This document shows positions 17,606 through 28,257 of a stretch of DNA of 64,000 nucleotides, piece after piece. How positions within the stretch are numbered: position 1 is the first letter of the stretch; every line of letters begins with the position of its first letter. Location of the stretch: NCBI RefSeq assembly GCF_004364165.1, contig NZ_SOAY01000010.1, positions 1,515,098 to 1,579,097 on the forward strand, in the 5' to 3' direction. Position numbers and translations under genes: made by a program. Under the pieces are notes generated by a model. That model was not told where the DNA came from. It did no database searches and was given only the letters and a program-made list of their open reading frames with translations. The DNA is from Maribacter spongiicola. GTDB taxonomy: Bacteria > Bacteroidota > Bacteroidia > Flavobacteriales > Flavobacteriaceae.

Positions 17606-18445
17606 TTATCTTAAGTCAGTTATTTTGGCTACATCCATATCCCCGTAATCTAAATTTTCACCTGCCATACCCCAAATAAATGTATAGTTAGATGTACCTG
17701 AACCACAGTGAATTGACCATGGTGGTGAAATAACGGCTTCGTGGTTTTGCATCCATATATGACGGGTTTCTTGTGGTTGTCCCATAAAATGACATACAGA
17801 TTGTCCTTCAGGTACATCTAAATAGAAATAAACCTCCATTCTTCTGTCATGTACGTGAGCAGGCATGGTATTCCACACACTACCGGTTTTTAACTCTGTC
17901 ATTCCCATTTGTAGTTGACAAGTTCTTACTACGCCGCCAATAATCATTTGGCTAACCGTTCTATGATTAGCTGTTTCTAAAGAGCCAAGTTCTAGTTTGT
18001 TAGCATCGGCAAGACTTACTTTCTTAGTAGGATATGATGTATGAGCTGGAGCGGAGTTCAAATAAAACTTTGCTACATCTTTTACGTCATCACTTTTAAA
18101 AGATATTTCTTTAGCTCCCATACCAATGTAAAGCGCATCTTTATGGTTTAAATTATATATGGTGCCATCTACTTCTACAGTACCTGAGCCGCCTACATTT
18201 ATGATACCTAGTTCTCTACGATCAAGAAAATATTCGGATTTCAATGGGTCTATGGCCTCTAACTTTAAAGGTTCAACTGGTACGGCCGATCCGGCAATAT
18301 ATCTGTCATAATGTGTATAGGTAAGATTGATTTTACCGTCTCGCATTAAGTTGTTGATCAAAAACTCTTCGCGTAGTTCAGTAGTGTCGTATTGTTTTAC
18401 AGCTTCTGGATTAGAAGCATATCTAGTTTCGTATGATATTGACAT
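17606..18445 (-). CDS. kduI: 5-dehydro-4-deoxy-D-glucuronate isomerase
   Basis: A 279-residue cupin-fold isomerase converting DKI, the open form of unsaturated uronates freed by GH88 and GH105 enzymes, to DKII. The zinc ligands appear as His197 and His199 (MPAHVHDRR), Glu204 (MEVYFYLD) and His246 (PPWSIHCG), one residue offset from the E. coli enzyme. Length is normal. It lies between uxuA and kduD in one operon. Its presence shows that the organism expects unsaturated uronates, that is, the products of polysaccharide lyase or dehydratase action. Confidence 0.96.
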   Translation of the reverse strand: MSISYETRYASNPEAVKQYDTTELREEFLINNLMRDGKINLTYTHYDRYIAGSAVPVEPLKLEAIDPLKSEYFLDRRELGIINVGGSGTVEVDGTIYNLNHKDALYIGMGAKEISFKSDDVKDVAKFYLNSAPAHTSYPTKKVSLADANKLELGSLETANHRTVSQMIIGGVVRTCQLQMGMTELKTGSVWNTMPAHVHDRRMEVYFYLDVPEGQSVCHFMGQPQETRHIWMQNHEAVISPPWSIHCGSGTSNYTFIWGMAGENLDYGDMDVAKITDLR

Positions 18446-18462
18446 TTTTCTATTTTTAAATA

Positions 18463-19647
18463 TTAGTTTAGTATTGATTTTCTTATTCCTAATTCAAGCC
18501 CACGTAATTCTGCTAAACCCCTTAATCGACCAATTCCAGAGTAGCCTGGGTTCGTTTTTTTCGTTAAGTCATCTAGCATTTTATGACCATGATCTGGTCT
18601 CATTGGCATTCTTATATCTTTTCTGCCTGCCAGTTTTCTTTTTTCTTGTTCTTGAATTAAAGCCTTCATTACCCCGTACATATCTACATCACCCTCAAGA
18701 TGGTTTGCTTCATGAAAATTACCTTCGCTATCTCGCTGGGTACTTCTTAAATGTATAAAATGAATTCTATCTGCAAGACGTCTAACCATTTCTGGTAAAT
18801 CATTATCTGGTAGTACGCCAAAAGAGCCTGTGCAGAATGTTAAACCACAATTAGGACTGTCAATTGCTCTATACAATTCAAGTATATCCTGTTGTGTACT
18901 TACAATTCTTGGTAAACCAAGAATTGGATATGGCGGGTCATCTGGATGAATACACATCAAAATCTTTGCTTTTTCTGCTGTAGAAATAATATGTCCTAAA
19001 AATTCATATAAATGCTTTTTTAGGTCTAATGGCGTAATGTCATTGTAATTTGCTAAAATACTATTGAATTCTTCTAAAGTATAACCCTCCTCAGCACCAG
19101 GAAGACCGGCTATTATATTTTTGGTCAGTTTATCTTTATCATCATCGCTAAGTGAATCAAAGTAGCTTTTAGCTGTAGATATTTCCTGTTTTGAATAACT
19201 CTTTTCTGCACCTGGTCTTTTAAGTAAAAAAAGTTCAAATGCAGCAAAAGCCTTTGCCTCAAAACGTAGGGCTGTAGAGCCATCTTCCATTTTAAACTCT
19301 AAGTCTGTTCGGGTCCAATCTAATACGGGCATGAAATTGTAACACACGATATCTATACCACATGAACCTAAATTGGTTAAGGTTTCTTTGTAATTTTCTA
19401 CATAGTCCATGTATCCATCTGCTTGAGTTTTGATAGATTCATGTATGGGTACACTTTCGACTACGGACCAAGTAAGACCGGCTGCTTCTATACTTTCTTT
19501 TCTCTTTTGTATTTCCGAAACTAGCCACACCTCTCCATTAGGTATGTGGTGCAGTGCAGAAACAACGCCTGTAGCCCCGGCCTGTTTAATATCGGAAAGG
19601 GAAACTGGGTCTTTTGGCCCATACCATCTCCAAGTTTGTTCTAACAT
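18463..19647 (-). CDS. uxuA: D-mannonate dehydratase
   Basis: A 394-residue protein of the UxuA family, starting with the characteristic [20 protein letters not shown]. Later segments include [40 protein letters not shown] and [12 protein letters not shown], which hold the metal-binding His, Cys and Asp residues of the TIM barrel. It dehydrates D-mannonate to 2-keto-3-deoxygluconate, the last step of the glucuronate branch. It is 18 bp downstream of the SDR gene predicted to supply mannonate. Uronate isomerase (UxaC), needed one step earlier, is not in the window. Confidence 0.95.
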   Translation of the reverse strand: MLEQTWRWYGPKDPVSLSDIKQAGATGVVSALHHIPNGEVWLVSEIQKRKESIEAAGLTWSVVESVPIHESIKTQADGYMDYVENYKETLTNLGSCGIDIVCYNFMPVLDWTRTDLEFKMEDGSTALRFEAKAFAAFELFLLKRPGAEKSYSKQEISTAKSYFDSLSDDDKDKLTKNIIAGLPGAEEGYTLEEFNSILANYNDITPLDLKKHLYEFLGHIISTAEKAKILMCIHPDDPPYPILGLPRIVSTQQDILELYRAIDSPNCGLTFCTGSFGVLPDNDLPEMVRRLADRIHFIHLRSTQRDSEGNFHEANHLEGDVDMYGVMKALIQEQEKRKLAGRKDIRMPMRPDHGHKMLDDLTKKTNPGYSGIGRLRGLAELRGLELGIRKSILN

Positions 19648-19665
19648 AGGTTTATTTATTATTTT

Positions 19666-20496
19666 TTATACTCCGCTAAAAGCGCTAAATCCACCATCAA
19701 TAGGTACAACAATACCAGTAACAAAGGCTGCGTGGTCCCCACATAGCCATAATGTGGTTCCAACCAAATCATCTGGTTCTCCAAATCGTCCCATAGGTGT
19801 TTGCTCGATAATAGTATTGCCTCTAGCTGTTAAAGAACCATCAGATTGAGTTAGTAGCGACCTATTTTGATCAGTTAGAAAAAAGCCTGGTGCTAATGCA
19901 TTTACGCGAATACCTACTTTAGAAAAATGTACTGCCAACCACTGTGTAAAATTAGAAACTGCAGCCTTAGCGCCACTATATGCAGGTATTTTTGTTAAAG
20001 GTGTAAAAGCGTTCATAGATGATATGTTAAGTATGCTACATCCTTTACGGCCGATCATGTCTTGGGCAAATACCTGTGTAGGCAATAATGTACCAATAAA
20101 ATTAAGATTGAACGTAAACTCTATGCCCGAGGATTCTAGATTAAAGAAAGTTTTAAAACCTTCGGTAGTATTGTTTAAATCTTCCTCTTCTAAATAAGAC
20201 TTACTAGTTGTACCTAATGGATGATTTCCACCAGCTCCGTTAATCAAAATATCACAAGCGCCTAATGAGTTGTTCACTTCTTTTTTTGCGTTTTGCAATG
20301 ATTCTTTATCAAGAACGTTGGCTACTACACCTATAGCTTCGCCACCTGTTTTATTGATTTCTTCTGCTACTTTTTGTGCAGCATCTTTGCTAAGGTCCAA
20401 TACAGCAATTTTATAATTTTCTTTTGAAAGAGCTTTTGCTAAAGTGCTACAAAGAACACCGCCGGCACCTGTTAATACTACTACCTTTTTAATCAT
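19666..20496 (-). CDS. SDR-family D-mannonate oxidoreductase (fructuronate reductase)
   Basis: A 276-residue short-chain dehydrogenase: TGAGGVLC (9-16), NGAGG (86-90), and catalytic Ser159/Ser160 with Tyr173/Lys177 (YSGAK). A long insertion around residues 93-127 (HPLGTTSKSYLEEEDLNNTT) is typical of the SDR group found beside uxuA, which replaces the unrelated UxuB polyol dehydrogenase. It would reduce D-fructuronate to D-mannonate. It is the first gene of the uronate operon, and a shared regulatory element lies about 175 bp upstream. The start is at the first good ATG after a 140-base leader. Confidence 0.87.
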   Translation of the reverse strand: MIKKVVVLTGAGGVLCSTLAKALSKENYKIAVLDLSKDAAQKVAEEINKTGGEAIGVVANVLDKESLQNAKKEVNNSLGACDILINGAGGNHPLGTTSKSYLEEEDLNNTTEGFKTFFNLESSGIEFTFNLNFIGTLLPTQVFAQDMIGRKGCSILNISSMNAFTPLTKIPAYSGAKAAVSNFTQWLAVHFSKVGIRVNALAPGFFLTDQNRSLLTQSDGSLTARGNTIIEQTPMGRFGEPDDLVGTTLWLCGDHAAFVTGIVVPIDGGFSAFSGV

Positions 20497-20923
20497 CCTA
20501 TTCTCTTATTTTGTTTTCGTCAATGCGTTTTGAGTATCTGCTGACCGTTTTCTCAAATTTTAAATTTTTAATTTAAAAGAACTAATGACTAGCTTAAACA
20601 ATAGTACATTTTAAGGGGTCAATTCGTTCATTTTAATTGTTACAAGGGTACTTTATACTTTTCTTAAATGCATCCTGTAGTATCTTGTCTAAGAACTGTA
20701 ATTAGAGGTGGTCTTACTTCAAAAGGTCTAATTTTTATGTATAATTTATTTCAAGAAGTTTGATAATATTTATTGTTTTCTTTTGAATAGTTATATCAAG
20801 ATGGTTTTTTGCTAAGGAATTGTTTTAACTGATTTTTAAACTTTCTTATAGTCTTTTAAGTGAGTTAAAAATTATAGTTTTAAAATCATTAGTGCTAAAT
20901 AGAGTGTACATTATAAATATATT
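20497..20923. other. Divergent promoter region between uronate operon and HTCS gene
   Basis: A 427-bp gap holding site D (20643-20689), which serves the minus-strand uronate operon. For the plus-strand regulator I see only a weak -7 candidate, TAGTTTTA at 20874-20881, without a clear -33 box. No coding frame is supported here. Confidence 0.6.
20643..20689 (-). promoter_or_regulatory. Uronate operon promoter with shared regulatory element (site D)
   Basis: On the gene strand GACAAGATACTACAGGATGC spans 20689-20670. A 19-bp spacer follows, then TACCCTTG at 20650-20643. The leader to the first ATG at 20496 is about 140 bases. Confidence 0.75.
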
Positions 20924-23900
20924 ATGTTGAAAAAGATTTTTAATTTATTCTTTTTTTTATTGGTTAGTTCAGGCATAGCCCAAGTAGAACAGAACACCTA
21001 TCAGTTTAAGCATTTAAGTACTTCTGATGGTTTGTCGCAAAGCTCGGTTATAGCAATTGAACAAGATAATTTAGGGCGCATGTGGTTGGGTACAAGAGAC
21101 GGACTCAATCTCTATGATGGTAAAGAGTTTAGGGTTTATAGAAATATCGGTTTAGATAGTACCTCTATCAGTAATAGTGACATTCTTGCAATAAAAGAAG
21201 ATAGTTCTGGGTTTGTATGGGTCGGTACTTACAACGGGTTAAATAGATATGACCCTAAAAAAAATTCTTTTAAACGGTTTTATCATTTCAATGATAAAAC
21301 ATCATTAAGTAATAATACCGTATGGGCTATTGAGGAACTTTCTAATGGAGAAATTTGGATAGGTACATCGAACGGAATTTCCATATACAATAAAACCAAC
21401 GATAGCTTTACCAATTTATACACCAATTCAGAGAATAATAATGGGTTGCCATCAAACTACATTCTAAGTATAAAAGAGGCAAAAAATGGTACGGTTTGGC
21501 TAGGTACTTCTAAAGGTCTTTGTAAAATAGTTGCTACAGAAAATAAAGGTTTTGAGTTTATGGTTTTTAAGCCCAACGATTCTGACAAAAAACCATTTAT
21601 ACAAGATATTTCTTCCTGCGATGAAAACACCATTTGCATTGGCACAAAAAATATGGGTTTATTAAAATTCGATTTAATTTCTGAACGATTTTTACCAAGA
21701 GAATTTATTAATGGTGATGAGGATGTAAGAGCTGTTAAAGCTGGTGATAACGGAATGATATGGGTAGGAAGCTCTAATGGAATAACCCTTTTCGATTCAG
21801 ATGATAATGTAAAATCTATTACATATGATCCTTCTGATAAAAATAGTTTAAGCCATAATTATATAAAATCTATTTTCAAGGATAAAAAAGGTTCTGTGTG
21901 GATTGGGTCTTATTATGGGGGAGTGGATATTTGGGATATTTCTAATGCCAATTTTATCAATTACACTGAAAATTTCGGTGAAAAACGTTTGGGTCATAAA
22001 GTAGTCAGTTCAATTGTAAACGACGATAACGAAAATTTATATTTTGGCACTGAAGGTGGTGGTTTAACAATTTTTAATGAACAGCAAAACAAAACAAGTT
22101 TTTTAAATACAGCAAATTCATCTTTGCTAGAAAGTGATAATGTGAAATCATTATTGTTAGATGATCATGTTTTGTGGATAGGTACATTTAACAAAGGAGT
22201 TAAAACTTATAATGTTGAAAGTAATAGATTCTACAACAATTTGGTGTCAGATAAATTAAACGCATTAATTGATCAAACTGGTGTCTATGCTATTAAACAA
22301 GGTATAAACAATGATATTTGGTTGGGTACATTTGGGCATGGTCTTATTAAATATAATACCAAAAATGAATCAATAGATAAATTTGCACATATATCAACGA
22401 ATAATAATAGTTTATCGAGTGATAGAGTAAGAAGTCTATTGGTCGATAAAAATTCAAATATTTGGATAGGTACCCAAAGCGGACTTAATCTTTTACCGCA
22501 TTCTGAAAAAGGATATTGTGATACGAACGTTACAAGATTTTTTTATGATTTAGAAACAGATTCAGGTGATGATATTCTATATATATTTCAAGACAGTAAT
22601 GGCGTTATATGGGTAGGTATACGGGCTAAAGGATTATATAGGTATGATGGAAGAGAATTTAAGAATATCAGCCTAGGTCTCAATAACCAAATTACCTCAA
22701 TTTACTCTATTCTTGAAGGTGAAGACAATACCTTGTTAATGAGTAGTAACCAAGGAGTTTTAAAGTATAATGTACCAGATGATACCTTTGTTGTGTACAC
22801 CAAAAAAGATGGTCTTGTTGGTAATGAATTTAGTAGCGGTGCAGCGTTAAAAAAAGGAAAATCAAAATTTTATTTTGGAGGTCCGGAAGGAGTATCTTAT
22901 TTCGATGCAAATCAATTAGCTCGCAATAATTATAATCCGCAGGTAATTTTGACAGATTTAAAAATTAAAAATAAATCTGTTTCTGTAGGAGAAGAGAATG
23001 AGGTGTTAACCCAAAGCATGCCTTTTACAAAAGAAATAATTCTTGAATATGATAAAGCTAACTTTTCAATAGACTATTCAATTCCCAATTTCATCAACCC
23101 AGAAAGTAACCAATATCAATATCGTTTGGTCGGTTTAGAGGATAATTGGGTAATTACAGATCGTACTAGTGCAAATTATACGATACAAAAGCCAGGTAAG
23201 TATGTTTTTGAGGTAAAAGGGTCTAATAATGACAGACTATGGAATTCAAAAGCAACATCACTAATTATTATAGTTAAACCTGCGCCGTGGTTAAGTAACT
23301 GGGCGTTTTTTTTATATACCCTAATAATTTTAATGGGTTTGCTAGGCTTATACAATATGATAAGATCTAAAACTAAGCTTAAACACAAATTACAATTAGA
23401 ACATTTAGAAAATGAAAGAAATCAAGAGGTCAATGATGCTAAATTGCGTTTTTTTACGAATATATCGCATGAATTCAGAACGCCTTTAACCCTCATTACC
23501 GGACCTTTACAGCAATTATTAGAAGATTATAAGGGTAGTAGAATCGTGTATAAAAAACTGTTGGTAATTGAAAGTAACGCAAATCATTTATTGCAGTTGA
23601 TTAATAGGTTGATGGATTTTAGAAAGCTAGAGCATAATAATTATAAGCTTGAGGCTGCAGAAGGTAATTTAGTAAAGTTTTTAAGAGAAATCTTTTTGTC
23701 TTTTTCAGAATTCGCAAAGGTTAACAATTACGAGTATTCGTTTGAAACTAGTAATGATGAGATTTTGGTTTATTATGATAGGTCTAAACTTGAGCAGGTA
23801 TTTTATAATCTTATTTCTAATGCATTCAAATACACCCCTGCCAGTGGTAACATAAAAATAGTGGTCAAAAAAGAAAAGCATTCTGTAAAAATAGAAGTAA

Positions 23901-25033
23901 TTGATTCTGGACCCGGTATACCAGAAAAATATAAGAGTAAAGTTTTTGAACGTTTTTTTGAAGTGCCTGAATATATAACTATCAATTCGGTTCAAAGTAC
24001 TGGTACAGGAATAGGTCTATCAATAGCAAAAAGTATTGTAGAGCTCCATAAAGGTTCTATTTCTGTAGAAAATGGAATACATACGGGCAGTGTTTTTGTA
24101 GTAGAACTTAAACTTGGAAGCTCTCATATCCTTAAAGATGAAATAATTCAAGACTTTAAGTTCAGCGATGACGTGGGGTTATATACTTCGCAGTTATCTA
24201 ATATGCTACCAGAGAAAGCTATAGTTAATACAGAGAATATAATAGTAGACAAAGAACTTGATGTTGTTCTTATAGTAGAAGACAATATACCCTTAAGAAG
24301 ATTCATTAAAGATTTATTAAAAGATTCCTATTCTATACTTGAAGCCAGCAATGGTAAAGAGGCAATGGTAAAAGCATTGAAATACGTACCATCATTAATA
24401 ATTTCTGATGTTATTATGCCCGAAATGGTTGGTACAGAGCTTTGTGCCAAAATCAAATCAAATATTAAAACAAGTCATATTCCGGTAGTATTATTAACTT
24501 CAAGAACCTCTTTACTATACAAATATGAAGGTCTTGAGAGTGGTGCCGATGATTATATTAGTAAACCTTTTAACATTAAAGAATTTAAACTAAGAATAAA
24601 AAACTTAATAGATTCTTCAAGTAGAATGCGGGCAAAGTTCTCTACGGATCAGAATTTTGTTCCCAATGATATCGTAATATCTTCTATCGACGAACAATTA
24701 CTTAAAAAAGCACTTTTTATTGTAGAGGAGAATATTTCTAATGATCAATTCGATATCATAGCCTTTAGCACTGAACTTGGTATAAGTAGAACATTATTGT
24801 TTACTAAAATAAAAGCTTGGACTAATTTTACCCCAAACGAGTTCATTCAAGAGATTAGAATGAAACGTGCTGCGCAGCTATTAGAAAAAGGAAGTTTAAA
24901 TATTTCTGAAATAAGTTACATGGTAGGTTTTAAAAATCCGAAATACTTCAGCAAGTGCTTTCAAAAAAAGTTTGGTTTAAGCCCTTCGGCATATATTACC
25001 AAATTCTCAGAAAACATATTCGATTTTGAGTAA
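20924..25033 (+). CDS. Hybrid two-component system regulator (sensor kinase / receiver / AraC)
   Basis: A 1369-residue one-protein signalling system. A Sec signal (about 1-20) precedes a periplasmic sensor of about 14 beta-propeller repeats (recurring W-x-GT-x-x-G-L motifs, 30-660) and a Y_Y_Y domain (about 700-785). One membrane helix lies at about 793-812. The cytoplasmic part has a histidine kinase (SHEFRTPL, His849), an ATPase domain (NLISNAFKYTP; DSGPGIP; GTGIGLSIAKS), a receiver with phospho-acceptor Asp1162 (SDVIMP), and a C-terminal AraC-type HTH (about 1265-1365). Such HTCS proteins bind oligosaccharides in the periplasm and switch on the adjacent SusCD genes, here the pair starting 202 bp downstream. 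Confidence 0.96.
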   Translation: MLKKIFNLFFFLLVSSGIAQVEQNTYQFKHLSTSDGLSQSSVIAIEQDNLGRMWLGTRDGLNLYDGKEFRVYRNIGLDSTSISNSDILAIKEDSSGFVWVGTYNGLNRYDPKKNSFKRFYHFNDKTSLSNNTVWAIEELSNGEIWIGTSNGISIYNKTNDSFTNLYTNSENNNGLPSNYILSIKEAKNGTVWLGTSKGLCKIVATENKGFEFMVFKPNDSDKKPFIQDISSCDENTICIGTKNMGLLKFDLISERFLPREFINGDEDVRAVKAGDNGMIWVGSSNGITLFDSDDNVKSITYDPSDKNSLSHNYIKSIFKDKKGSVWIGSYYGGVDIWDISNANFINYTENFGEKRLGHKVVSSIVNDDNENLYFGTEGGGLTIFNEQQNKTSFLNTANSSLLESDNVKSLLLDDHVLWIGTFNKGVKTYNVESNRFYNNLVSDKLNALIDQTGVYAIKQGINNDIWLGTFGHGLIKYNTKNESIDKFAHISTNNNSLSSDRVRSLLVDKNSNIWIGTQSGLNLLPHSEKGYCDTNVTRFFYDLETDSGDDILYIFQDSNGVIWVGIRAKGLYRYDGREFKNISLGLNNQITSIYSILEGEDNTLLMSSNQGVLKYNVPDDTFVVYTKKDGLVGNEFSSGAALKKGKSKFYFGGPEGVSYFDANQLARNNYNPQVILTDLKIKNKSVSVGEENEVLTQSMPFTKEIILEYDKANFSIDYSIPNFINPESNQYQYRLVGLEDNWVITDRTSANYTIQKPGKYVFEVKGSNNDRLWNSKATSLIIIVKPAPWLSNWAFFLYTLIILMGLLGLYNMIRSKTKLKHKLQLEHLENERNQEVNDAKLRFFTNISHEFRTPLTLITGPLQQLLEDYKGSRIVYKKLLVIESNANHLLQLINRLMDFRKLEHNNYKLEAAEGNLVKFLREIFLSFSEFAKVNNYEYSFETSNDEILVYYDRSKLEQVFYNLISNAFKYTPASGNIKIVVKKEKHSVKIEVIDSGPGIPEKYKSKVFERFFEVPEYITINSVQSTGTGIGLSIAKSIVELHKGSISVENGIHTGSVFVVELKLGSSHILKDEIIQDFKFSDDVGLYTSQLSNMLPEKAIVNTENIIVDKELDVVLIVEDNIPLRRFIKDLLKDSYSILEASNGKEAMVKALKYVPSLIISDVIMPEMVGTELCAKIKSNIKTSHIPVVLLTSRTSLLYKYEGLESGADDYISKPFNIKEFKLRIKNLIDSSSRMRAKFSTDQNFVPNDIVISSIDEQLLKKALFIVEENISNDQFDIIAFSTELGISRTLLFTKIKAWTNFTPNEFIQEIRMKRAAQLLEKGSLNISEISYMVGFKNPKYFSKCFQKKFGLSPSAYITKFSENIFDFE

Positions 25034-25087
25034 ATGCTCGTGTTTATAGCGGTTTTTAAGTCGTATATGTATTTTTAACCCCCTAAT

Positions 25088-25123
25088 TTTGGATTATTTT
25101 CATCAGATATAATCATAGTTTTG
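25088..25123 (+). promoter_or_regulatory. Canonical promoter of SusCD pair 2
   Basis: TTTG at 25088-25091 serves as the -33 box and TAGTTTTG at 25116-25123 is a perfect -7 box. The sequence lacks the TACAGGAT core found at seven other promoters. Control by the neighbouring HTCS is therefore more likely here, probably through sequence around 25040-25090, where I see no clear repeat. Confidence 0.6.
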
Positions 25124-25235
25124 AAGTCAAGAAGATATTCTATTTCTATACTATTGATTGTACACCGTATACCTCTATGTATTGAATTAGTTAATCAGAA
25201 TAATTAATTATCAACAAAACTCAAAAATCACACTT

Positions 25236-28200
25236 ATGTTAAAACATGAAAAAACTAAATGGATCAAAATGCTACTTTTTAGTAGTCTATTGATCATGAC
25301 TAGCTTAGGTTTTGCCCAAGACAGTTATAATTTGACCGGTACGGTAACTGATGAACTCAAAATGCCTGTGCCTGGTGCCAGCGTTGTCATTAAAAATACC
25401 ACTACCGGAACTTCAACCGATTTTGATGGTAATTTTGCCATAACGGTAAAAAGCGGAGATGTATTAGAATTTTCGTCTATAGGTTATGCTAAGAAAACAA
25501 TTGCGTTGAACGGTCAACAGGTATTGAATGTTATACTTAGCGAAGATGCCAGTCAGTTAGAAGAAGTAGTCGTAGTGGGTTATGGATCACAAAAGAAAAG
25601 TGACATTACAGGGTCGGTTTCTTCGGTCAAAGCAGAAGAACTTGCAGCTTTTCCTGTTTTAAGTGCAGAACAGGCATTGCAGGGTAGGGCAGCTGGTGTA
25701 GCCGTACAATCTAATAATGGTGGTGAACCTGGGGCACCTATTAATGTAAGTATTAGAGGTAACACATCAATTGGAGCCAGTAGTGCCGCACTTGTTGTTG
25801 TTGATGGTTTTGTAGGGGGGGCTTTACCGCAACCAAATGATATTGAATCTATAGAGGTTTTAAAAGATGCTTCTGCAACGGCTATTTACGGCTCTAGGGG
25901 TGCCAATGGTGTTATTTTGGTAACCACTAAAAAAGGACGCAGTGGTAAAATGCAAATTGAATTAAATAGTAGTTATTCATCGCAAAGTGTATCTAATCGA
26001 TTAGACTTGTTGAATGCATCTCAATTCGCAGCTTATCGTCAAGTTATTAACCCTGCTTATGTTCAGGGCAATGCCGAGACAGATTGGCAAGATTTAATAT
26101 ACCGATCGGGTACTATTGCAAACCATCAACTTTCATTTTCAGGTGGGTCAGATAAAATCAACTATTACGTATCTGGAAATTATTTTAATCAAAAGGGTGT
26201 GGTTATAAATTCAGGATTTGAACGATTTTCATTTTTAAGTAATGTTGATGTTCAGGCTACAGATCGATTAAAACTAGGCTTTAACGCTTATGCTAATAGA
26301 GGTACAAAAGATGGAGTTCAGAGTCAGGCTGGTAGTGGCGGTAGTGGCGGCGGAGATGTTATCTCTACAGCATATAGGTTTGCCCCAGATACTGCGGTAC
26401 GAGATGCAAATGGTATTAATACGACAAACCCTGTCGGTGATCAGTTCGATAACCCTTTTGCGATTGCGACTGAGTCTATAGATGAGACTAAAACAGATGA
26501 TTACCGTGCTAACTTCTATGCAGATTATGAGATTTTAAGTGGCTTATCTTTTAAAACAACTTTCGGGTTTAGTTCTGAGAATAGAACAAGAGGTAGATTT
26601 TTACCTTCTACGTTAATTGGGCAAGCTAGTGTTCAAGGTGGTATAGGTAGTTTAGAGTCGTTAAAAGGCACGAATATTCTTTCTGAAAATTACCTGACCT
26701 ACACTAAAGAAATTGGAAAAGGTAATTTGACTGCATTGTTGGGGTATTCTTATCAGAAATCAAGAAATGAATCTTTTGGGGCTGCTTCTCAAAACTTCAT
26801 TAGTAACAGTTTGTCTTATTTTAATTTAGGTGCGGGATCAAATATACAGACACCGTTTTCTTCGTTAACAGAACAAGAAATTATTTCTCAATTTGGTAGA
26901 TTAAATTATGAGTACGATGATCGTTACCTATTAACTTTTACGGCTAGACGAGATGGAGCTTCTAATTTCTCGAAAAATAATAAATATTCTTTTTTTCCTT
27001 CAGGTGCTCTTGGCTGGAGAATATCGAACGAGCAATTTTTAAAGGATAGCGAAACGATTTCTAATTTAAAATTACGTGCTAGTTATGGTGTAACCGGTAA
27101 CCCGGCTATTGCACCTTACCAATCTTTAGCAAATTTTGAAAGTATTTACTCTAATGTTGGCGACCAGGTCGTAAATGCAGTGGTTCCAGAACAATTGGCA
27201 AACCCAAATTTAAAATGGGAAACATCATACCAAACAAATGTAGGTTTAGATTTAGGACTTCTAAACGATAGAATAGGGCTTACTTTAGATTACTATACTA
27301 TTGATACAAAGGATCTTATATTGGGAGATTCATCTGCTCCAGAATATATAGGTTTTGCTAATTTGACTTCTTTGCGCAATATTGGGGAAATCAATAATAA
27401 GGGTTTTGAGATTACCCTTAATACTAAAAATATAGTAAAAGAAAATTTTTCTTGGTCTACGGATTTTAACTGGTCACGAAATAGAAATGAAGTAGTGGCT
27501 TTAGTTGATGGTCAAGATATATTTTTAGATTCTTCACCGGGTTCATTCTTGCAAGATGAGACGCATCTTTTACGAGAGGGCGAAGCTGTTGGTGTATTTT
27601 GGGGTTATGAATATAGAGGTGTAAACCAAGGCACACCTGAAACTGGTACAGCGGGTTATCCAAACTCAGTTGCTGGTGACGAATTGTTTTCAGATTTGAA
27701 TGATGATGGTGTAATAGATGGTGATGATCGTAAAATAATTGGGGATCCTAACCCAGACTGGCAAGCTGGTCTTAATAATAATTTCAGGTATAAAGATTTT
27801 GATTTAAATGTATTTTTTCAAGCTTCAGTTGGTGGTGATATTTTTAGCTATACTTTCTTAGAGCTGGCTTCTGGAGAGTCAAATGCAACAACAGAAGTAT
27901 TGAATGCATGGACCTCGTCAAACACGAATACTAATATACCTTCAGCAAATGTTAGAGAAAAACGTATTACAGATCGTTTTGTATATGATGGTAGTTATGT
28001 ACGATTAAAAAACCTTTCACTAGGGTATAACATTCCGTTTGATGTTGCAAATAAAATAGGTATGAATGGTATCAGATTAAGCCTTAGTGGGCAAAATCTA
28101 CTGACATTTACAGATTTTCCAGGTACAGATCCGGAGGCTAGTTATAGAAGTAGCGGTAGTCAAAATAGTAATACAAATAGAGGTTTCGACTATGGTAGTT

Positions 28201-28247
28201 ACCCTAACATCAGATCTTATACAATATCAGTAAACTTAAAATTTTAA
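25236..28247 (+). CDS. SusC/RagA-type TonB-dependent transporter (SusCD pair 2)
   Basis: A 1003-residue outer-membrane transporter. It has a signal peptide ending at GFAQ (about residue 27), a carboxypeptidase-regulatory-like domain (TGTVTDELKMPVPGASVVIK), a TonB-box-like EEVVVVGYG, a plug with LKDASATAIYGSRGANGVIL, and a barrel ending in SVNLKF. A glycine- and serine-rich loop occurs near residues 364-372. It is followed after 10 bp by its SusD partner. It differs clearly from pair 1 in sequence, suggesting a different oligosaccharide size or charge. It stands directly behind the HTCS gene that probably controls it. Confidence 0.96.
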   Translation: MLKHEKTKWIKMLLFSSLLIMTSLGFAQDSYNLTGTVTDELKMPVPGASVVIKNTTTGTSTDFDGNFAITVKSGDVLEFSSIGYAKKTIALNGQQVLNVILSEDASQLEEVVVVGYGSQKKSDITGSVSSVKAEELAAFPVLSAEQALQGRAAGVAVQSNNGGEPGAPINVSIRGNTSIGASSAALVVVDGFVGGALPQPNDIESIEVLKDASATAIYGSRGANGVILVTTKKGRSGKMQIELNSSYSSQSVSNRLDLLNASQFAAYRQVINPAYVQGNAETDWQDLIYRSGTIANHQLSFSGGSDKINYYVSGNYFNQKGVVINSGFERFSFLSNVDVQATDRLKLGFNAYANRGTKDGVQSQAGSGGSGGGDVISTAYRFAPDTAVRDANGINTTNPVGDQFDNPFAIATESIDETKTDDYRANFYADYEILSGLSFKTTFGFSSENRTRGRFLPSTLIGQASVQGGIGSLESLKGTNILSENYLTYTKEIGKGNLTALLGYSYQKSRNESFGAASQNFISNSLSYFNLGAGSNIQTPFSSLTEQEIISQFGRLNYEYDDRYLLTFTARRDGASNFSKNNKYSFFPSGALGWRISNEQFLKDSETISNLKLRASYGVTGNPAIAPYQSLANFESIYSNVGDQVVNAVVPEQLANPNLKWETSYQTNVGLDLGLLNDRIGLTLDYYTIDTKDLILGDSSAPEYIGFANLTSLRNIGEINNKGFEITLNTKNIVKENFSWSTDFNWSRNRNEVVALVDGQDIFLDSSPGSFLQDETHLLREGEAVGVFWGYEYRGVNQGTPETGTAGYPNSVAGDELFSDLNDDGVIDGDDRKIIGDPNPDWQAGLNNNFRYKDFDLNVFFQASVGGDIFSYTFLELASGESNATTEVLNAWTSSNTNTNIPSANVREKRITDRFVYDGSYVRLKNLSLGYNIPFDVANKIGMNGIRLSLSGQNLLTFTDFPGTDPEASYRSSGSQNSNTNRGFDYGSYPNIRSYTISVNLKF

Positions 28248-28257
28248 AAAGAAAATT

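Noticed and set aside
18327-18758. 143-codon open frame antisense across the kduI-uxuA junction
   Set aside because: Both overlapped genes are clear family members. The antisense frame shows only a run of hydrophobic residues, with no domain pattern.
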